Origin: Phycisphaerales bacterium
GTDB taxonomy: Bacteria; Planctomycetota; Phycisphaerae; SM23-33
DNA length: 9,790 nucleotides
Reading direction: 5' to 3'
Assembly (NCBI GenBank): GCA_003153915.1
Contig: PMBX01000028.1
Coordinates: 9,071-18,860 of the forward strand
Shown here piece by piece: positions 7,461-9,790 of this stretch. The position numbers were made by a program, and so were the translations under genes. Every line of letters starts with the position of its first letter. The first letter of the stretch is position 1. The notes below the pieces were generated by a model. The model was not told the origin of the DNA. It ran no database searches and worked only from the letters and a program-made list of their open reading frames with translations.

Positions 7461-8429
7461 ATGGGTAAGTTCATATTGCGAAGACTGCTGATCTGTCTGC
7501 CGCTGCTGGCGGGCATCACGATCCTCAGTTTCTTCGTCATCAACCTGGCCCCAGGTGGCCAGATACCACTGCCCGGCGCCGAGATGAACCCCAGCTTCAA
7601 TCCTCACGTCCGGGAGATGATGAAACGCCAGTTCCACTTCGACCGGTCCCTGGCCGTCCAGTACGGCCTGATTATGCACGATGCGTTTACGGGCAAGCTG
7701 GTCAGTTTCAAGGACAACCGCTCCGCCGTCGCCAAGGTGCTGGAGCGGATGCCCGCCACGCTGGCGCTGAGCGCCATGGCGATGGTCATCACGCTCAGTT
7801 GCTCCCTGCCGCTGGGCATTTACGCCGCCCGCCACCACGGGCGGTGGCGCGACCAGCTCATAAGCCTGGTCAGCTTTGCCCTCATCAGCCTGCCGACCTT
7901 CTGGGTGGCCTACATGCTGGTGCTGGCCTGCGTGCGGATATGGCATATCCCGGTACTGGGCACGCGGACCTACGGTGTGGAATTCGCCAACGGATTCCAG
8001 GAACTTCTCGACGCCACCTGGCACGTTTTCGCACCTGCCGTCGTGTTGGCGCTGGGGGGTATCGCCACCGACAGCCGGTACATGCGGGCCTCCATGGTGG
8101 AGGCCATGAACGAAGACTACATCCGCACCGCTCGCGCCAAGGGCCTCAGCGAATCCAAAGTCGCCTACAAGCACGCCCTGCGGAACAGCCTCCGCCCGAT
8201 CGTGACCTTCCTGGGTTACCTGCTGCCGGCGTTTTTGGGCGGTTCGGTGATCGTGGAGCAGATCTTCGGTTATCCGGGCATGGGAAGGCTGATGTACGAG
8301 GCGATGATGGAGCGCGACATGCCTGTAATCATGGTGGAACTGATGCTCGGCTCGGCGCTGGTACTGCTGGGCAACCTGTTGGCCGACGTGCTGTACGCGG
8401 TGGTGGACCCCCGCGTGCGGCTGGATTGA
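7461..8429 (+). CDS. oppB: OppB/DppB-type ABC transporter permease
   Basis: This 322-residue inner-membrane protein is one half of the translocation channel of a peptide/nickel-type importer and would pair with the OppC-type protein that follows. The start MGKFILRRLLICLPLLAGITIL is the classic first membrane helix of the family, with basic residues before it. A periplasmic segment follows, then about five more hydrophobic segments. The cytoplasmic EAA loop that contacts the ATPases runs from E214 (EAMNEDYIRTARAKGL, G at 228) through ALRNSLRPI. The C-terminal block VIVEQIFGYPGMGRL is highly characteristic. The usual P-G-D-P motif after the first helix is replaced by APGGQIP. The ATG is 11 nt after the binding-protein stop, with GGA 7 nt upstream. 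The frame is open far upstream inside the binding-protein gene, but that part is a shadow. Opp versus Dpp naming is by family only. Confidence 0.93.
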   Translation: MGKFILRRLLICLPLLAGITILSFFVINLAPGGQIPLPGAEMNPSFNPHVREMMKRQFHFDRSLAVQYGLIMHDAFTGKLVSFKDNRSAVAKVLERMPATLALSAMAMVITLSCSLPLGIYAARHHGRWRDQLISLVSFALISLPTFWVAYMLVLACVRIWHIPVLGTRTYGVEFANGFQELLDATWHVFAPAVVLALGGIATDSRYMRASMVEAMNEDYIRTARAKGLSESKVAYKHALRNSLRPIVTFLGYLLPAFLGGSVIVEQIFGYPGMGRLMYEAMMERDMPVIMVELMLGSALVLLGNLLADVLYAVVDPRVRLD

Positions 8430-8439
8430 CGGGACAGAA

Positions 8440-9354
8440 GTGAAAGACTCATCCGACATTATCGTCACGGACCAACCCGCCCAGACCCTCGCCGCGCCAC
8501 GGGCGGGCCTGTGGCGCCGCTTCACCGCCAACCGGGCGGCGACGGCGTCCCTGGCGGTCATGATCTGCATTTTCGTGGCGGGGATGGGCTTCTGGCTGAT
8601 GAATTTGGCGGGGGTCCATTGGCCTTACGACCCGATCCAACCCAATCCTTCGGAGCAACTCCTGCCGCCTTCCTGGCAGCACCCCCTGGGCAGCGACGAG
8701 TTGGGCAGGGACACCCTCTGTCGTGTACTGCTGGGCGCCCACGTGTCGCTGTTGATCGGTTTCGTTGCCGTGGGCATCAGCATCGCCATCGGCGTGGTCA
8801 TCGGCAGCGTCAGCGGATACTTCGGCGGATGGGTGGACACGCTTATCATGCGATTTGTGGACATGATGATGTGCGTGCCGACGTTCTTCCTGATCCTGAC
8901 GGTGGCGGCGATGGTGCGGCCGAGCATCTGGTACGTGGCGGTGGTCATCGGTCTGACCGGATGGATGGGAACCAGCCGGCTGGTGCGGGCGGAATTCCTT
9001 ACGCTGCGGGAGACCGACTACGTACAGGCCGCCCGTGCCGTCGGTGCCGGTCCGTTGCGGATCATCTTCCGCCACATCCTGCCAAACGCGCTGCCGCCGG
9101 TGTTCGTCAGCGCCGTGCTTGGGGTCTCCGGGGCGATCCTGGCGGAGGCCTCGCTGAGCTACCTGGGCTTCGGGGTCCAACCCCCCGATCCCAGTTGGGG
9201 CAACATCATCTCCGACGGCAGGCAATATATCCTCGACGCCTGGTGGCTGATCGTATTCCCCGGAGTGGCCATCTTTGTGACTACCCTGGCCTTCTACGTC
9301 ACCGGCGAGGGTTTGCGGGTCGCCTTGGATCCCAAGGAGACCAAGCGGATATGA
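8440..9354 (+). CDS. oppC: OppC/DppC-type ABC transporter permease
   Basis: This 304-residue inner-membrane protein is the second permease of the importer. It has the expected layout: a cytoplasmic N-terminal tail (about 1-30), a first membrane helix (about 36-58), a periplasmic part containing HPLGSDELGRD at 81-91 (the signature of this subfamily), then about five further helices. The EAA-type loop lies around residues 183-220, with E185 in RAEFL, then DYVQAARAVGAGPLRIIFRH and ILPN. The conserved EASLSYLGFGVQPPDPSWG block near the end is also present. It starts with GTG at 8440, 10 nt after the OppB-type stop, with GGGA at 8431-8434 as ribosome binding site. Its stop overlaps the next start (ATGA, 9351-9354), so translation of the next gene is probably coupled. 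Length is normal and no key region is missing. Substrate is not predictable from the permease. Confidence 0.94.
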   Translation: MKDSSDIIVTDQPAQTLAAPRAGLWRRFTANRAATASLAVMICIFVAGMGFWLMNLAGVHWPYDPIQPNPSEQLLPPSWQHPLGSDELGRDTLCRVLLGAHVSLLIGFVAVGISIAIGVVIGSVSGYFGGWVDTLIMRFVDMMMCVPTFFLILTVAAMVRPSIWYVAVVIGLTGWMGTSRLVRAEFLTLRETDYVQAARAVGAGPLRIIFRHILPNALPPVFVSAVLGVSGAILAEASLSYLGFGVQPPDPSWGNIISDGRQYILDAWWLIVFPGVAIFVTTLAFYVTGEGLRVALDPKETKRI

Positions 9355-9790
9355 CCACGCCCCTGCTAGAGGTACGGAACCTTCGAACATATTTCGACAC
9401 CCCAGCCGGGACGGTCCGGGCCGTCGATGATGTCAGTTTCACCGTCTCTGCCGGGGAGACCTTCGCCCTGGTGGGCGAAAGCGGTTGTGGAAAAAGCGTC
9501 ACGGCATATTCGATCCTGCGCCTCCTGCCCTGCCCGCCGGGACGGATCGTCTCGGGTGAGGTGCTGCTGGAGGGCAGGAATCTGCTGGACCTGCCTGCCG
9601 ATGAGATGCGCCAGGTTCGCGGGGGCAAGATCGGCATGATCTTTCAGGAGCCGATGACCTCGCTGAATCCCGTCTACTCCGCCGGCAGCCAGATTGTAGA
9701 AGCCGTCCGCCTGCATCGCCGCGAGAGCAAGCGAGCGGCCAGGCTCCTGGCCATCGAGATGCTGGCCAAAGTGGGCATCCCCGACCCGGC
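9351..9790 (+). CDS. oppD: OppD/DppD-type ABC transporter ATP-binding protein, 3' end cut by window edge
   Basis: This cytoplasmic ATPase powers the importer. Only the first 146 codons are in the window; the frame is open to the right edge. It begins MTTPLLEVRNLRTYFDTPAG, the usual start of this subfamily. The Walker A motif is GESGCGKS at residues 42-49, with all key glycine, lysine and serine residues present. The Q-loop is FQEPMTSLNP, with Q99. The signature motif, Walker B and the C-terminal OppD/F-type domain would lie outside the window. The ATG at 9351 overlaps the stop of the OppC-type gene by four bases, a common sign of coupled translation. In this family an OppF-type ATPase gene usually follows, but it cannot be seen here. 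Confidence 0.94.
   Translation, partial: MTTPLLEVRNLRTYFDTPAGTVRAVDDVSFTVSAGETFALVGESGCGKSVTAYSILRLLPCPPGRIVSGEVLLEGRNLLDLPADEMRQVRGGKIGMIFQEPMTSLNPVYSAGSQIVEAVRLHRRESKRAARLLAIEMLAKVGIPDP

Noticed and set aside
7398..8570. 390-codon minus-strand frame
   Set aside because: It is antisense to the whole OppB-type gene. Its His/Gln/Val-rich translation is the usual mirror of high-GC membrane protein codons.
8449..9390. 313-codon minus-strand frame
   Set aside because: It is antisense to the OppC-type gene, with a similar His/Asp/Gln-rich composition and no domain.

Overview
This is a GC-rich bacterial window of ordinary metabolic and transport genes with tight, high-GC coding. No ribosomal, transfer or CRISPR RNA genes and no mobile elements are visible. 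The intergenic tract at 3867-3911 has a 9-base period of a kind I associate with Planctomycetota and related phyla. Together with the mix of a GH78 enzyme and an Opp-type transporter, this makes a planctomycete-like (perhaps Phycisphaerae) or similar environmental bacterium my best guess. That placement is a weak inference with no phylogenetic marker behind it.

Minus-strand half (1-3749): the left edge cuts through a methionyl-tRNA synthetase gene (metG) with intact HIGH and KMSKS motifs and a zinc-less knuckle. Upstream of it, 99 bases away and in the same direction, is a cytoplasmic GH78 alpha-L-rhamnosidase-like glycosidase. It has all four acidic positions expected at the active site.

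Divergent intergenic region (3750-4046): this holds the 9-base-periodic tract, a GATAA-type triplet repeat, a small inverted repeat and a good -35 element (TTGACA) facing right.

Plus-strand half (4047-9790): a probable operon begins with a secreted, helical protein of unknown function. After a 145-base gap with a GC hairpin comes an oligopeptide/oligosaccharide-type ABC importer: a large, membrane-anchored family 5 solute-binding protein, an OppB-type permease, an OppC-type permease, and an OppD-type ATPase cut by the right edge. The spacing from the binding protein onward is tight (11 nt, 10 nt, then an ATGA overlap), which indicates co-transcription and coupled translation.

The most interesting item is the binding protein. 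It carries an extra segment of about 160 residues in lobe I that looks like a second, diverged copy of the motif normally found once in this family. The divergent pairing of a cytoplasmic rhamnosidase with an Opp-type importer suggests, but does not prove, uptake and breakdown of rhamnose-containing oligosaccharides. I see no clearly new biological system here.
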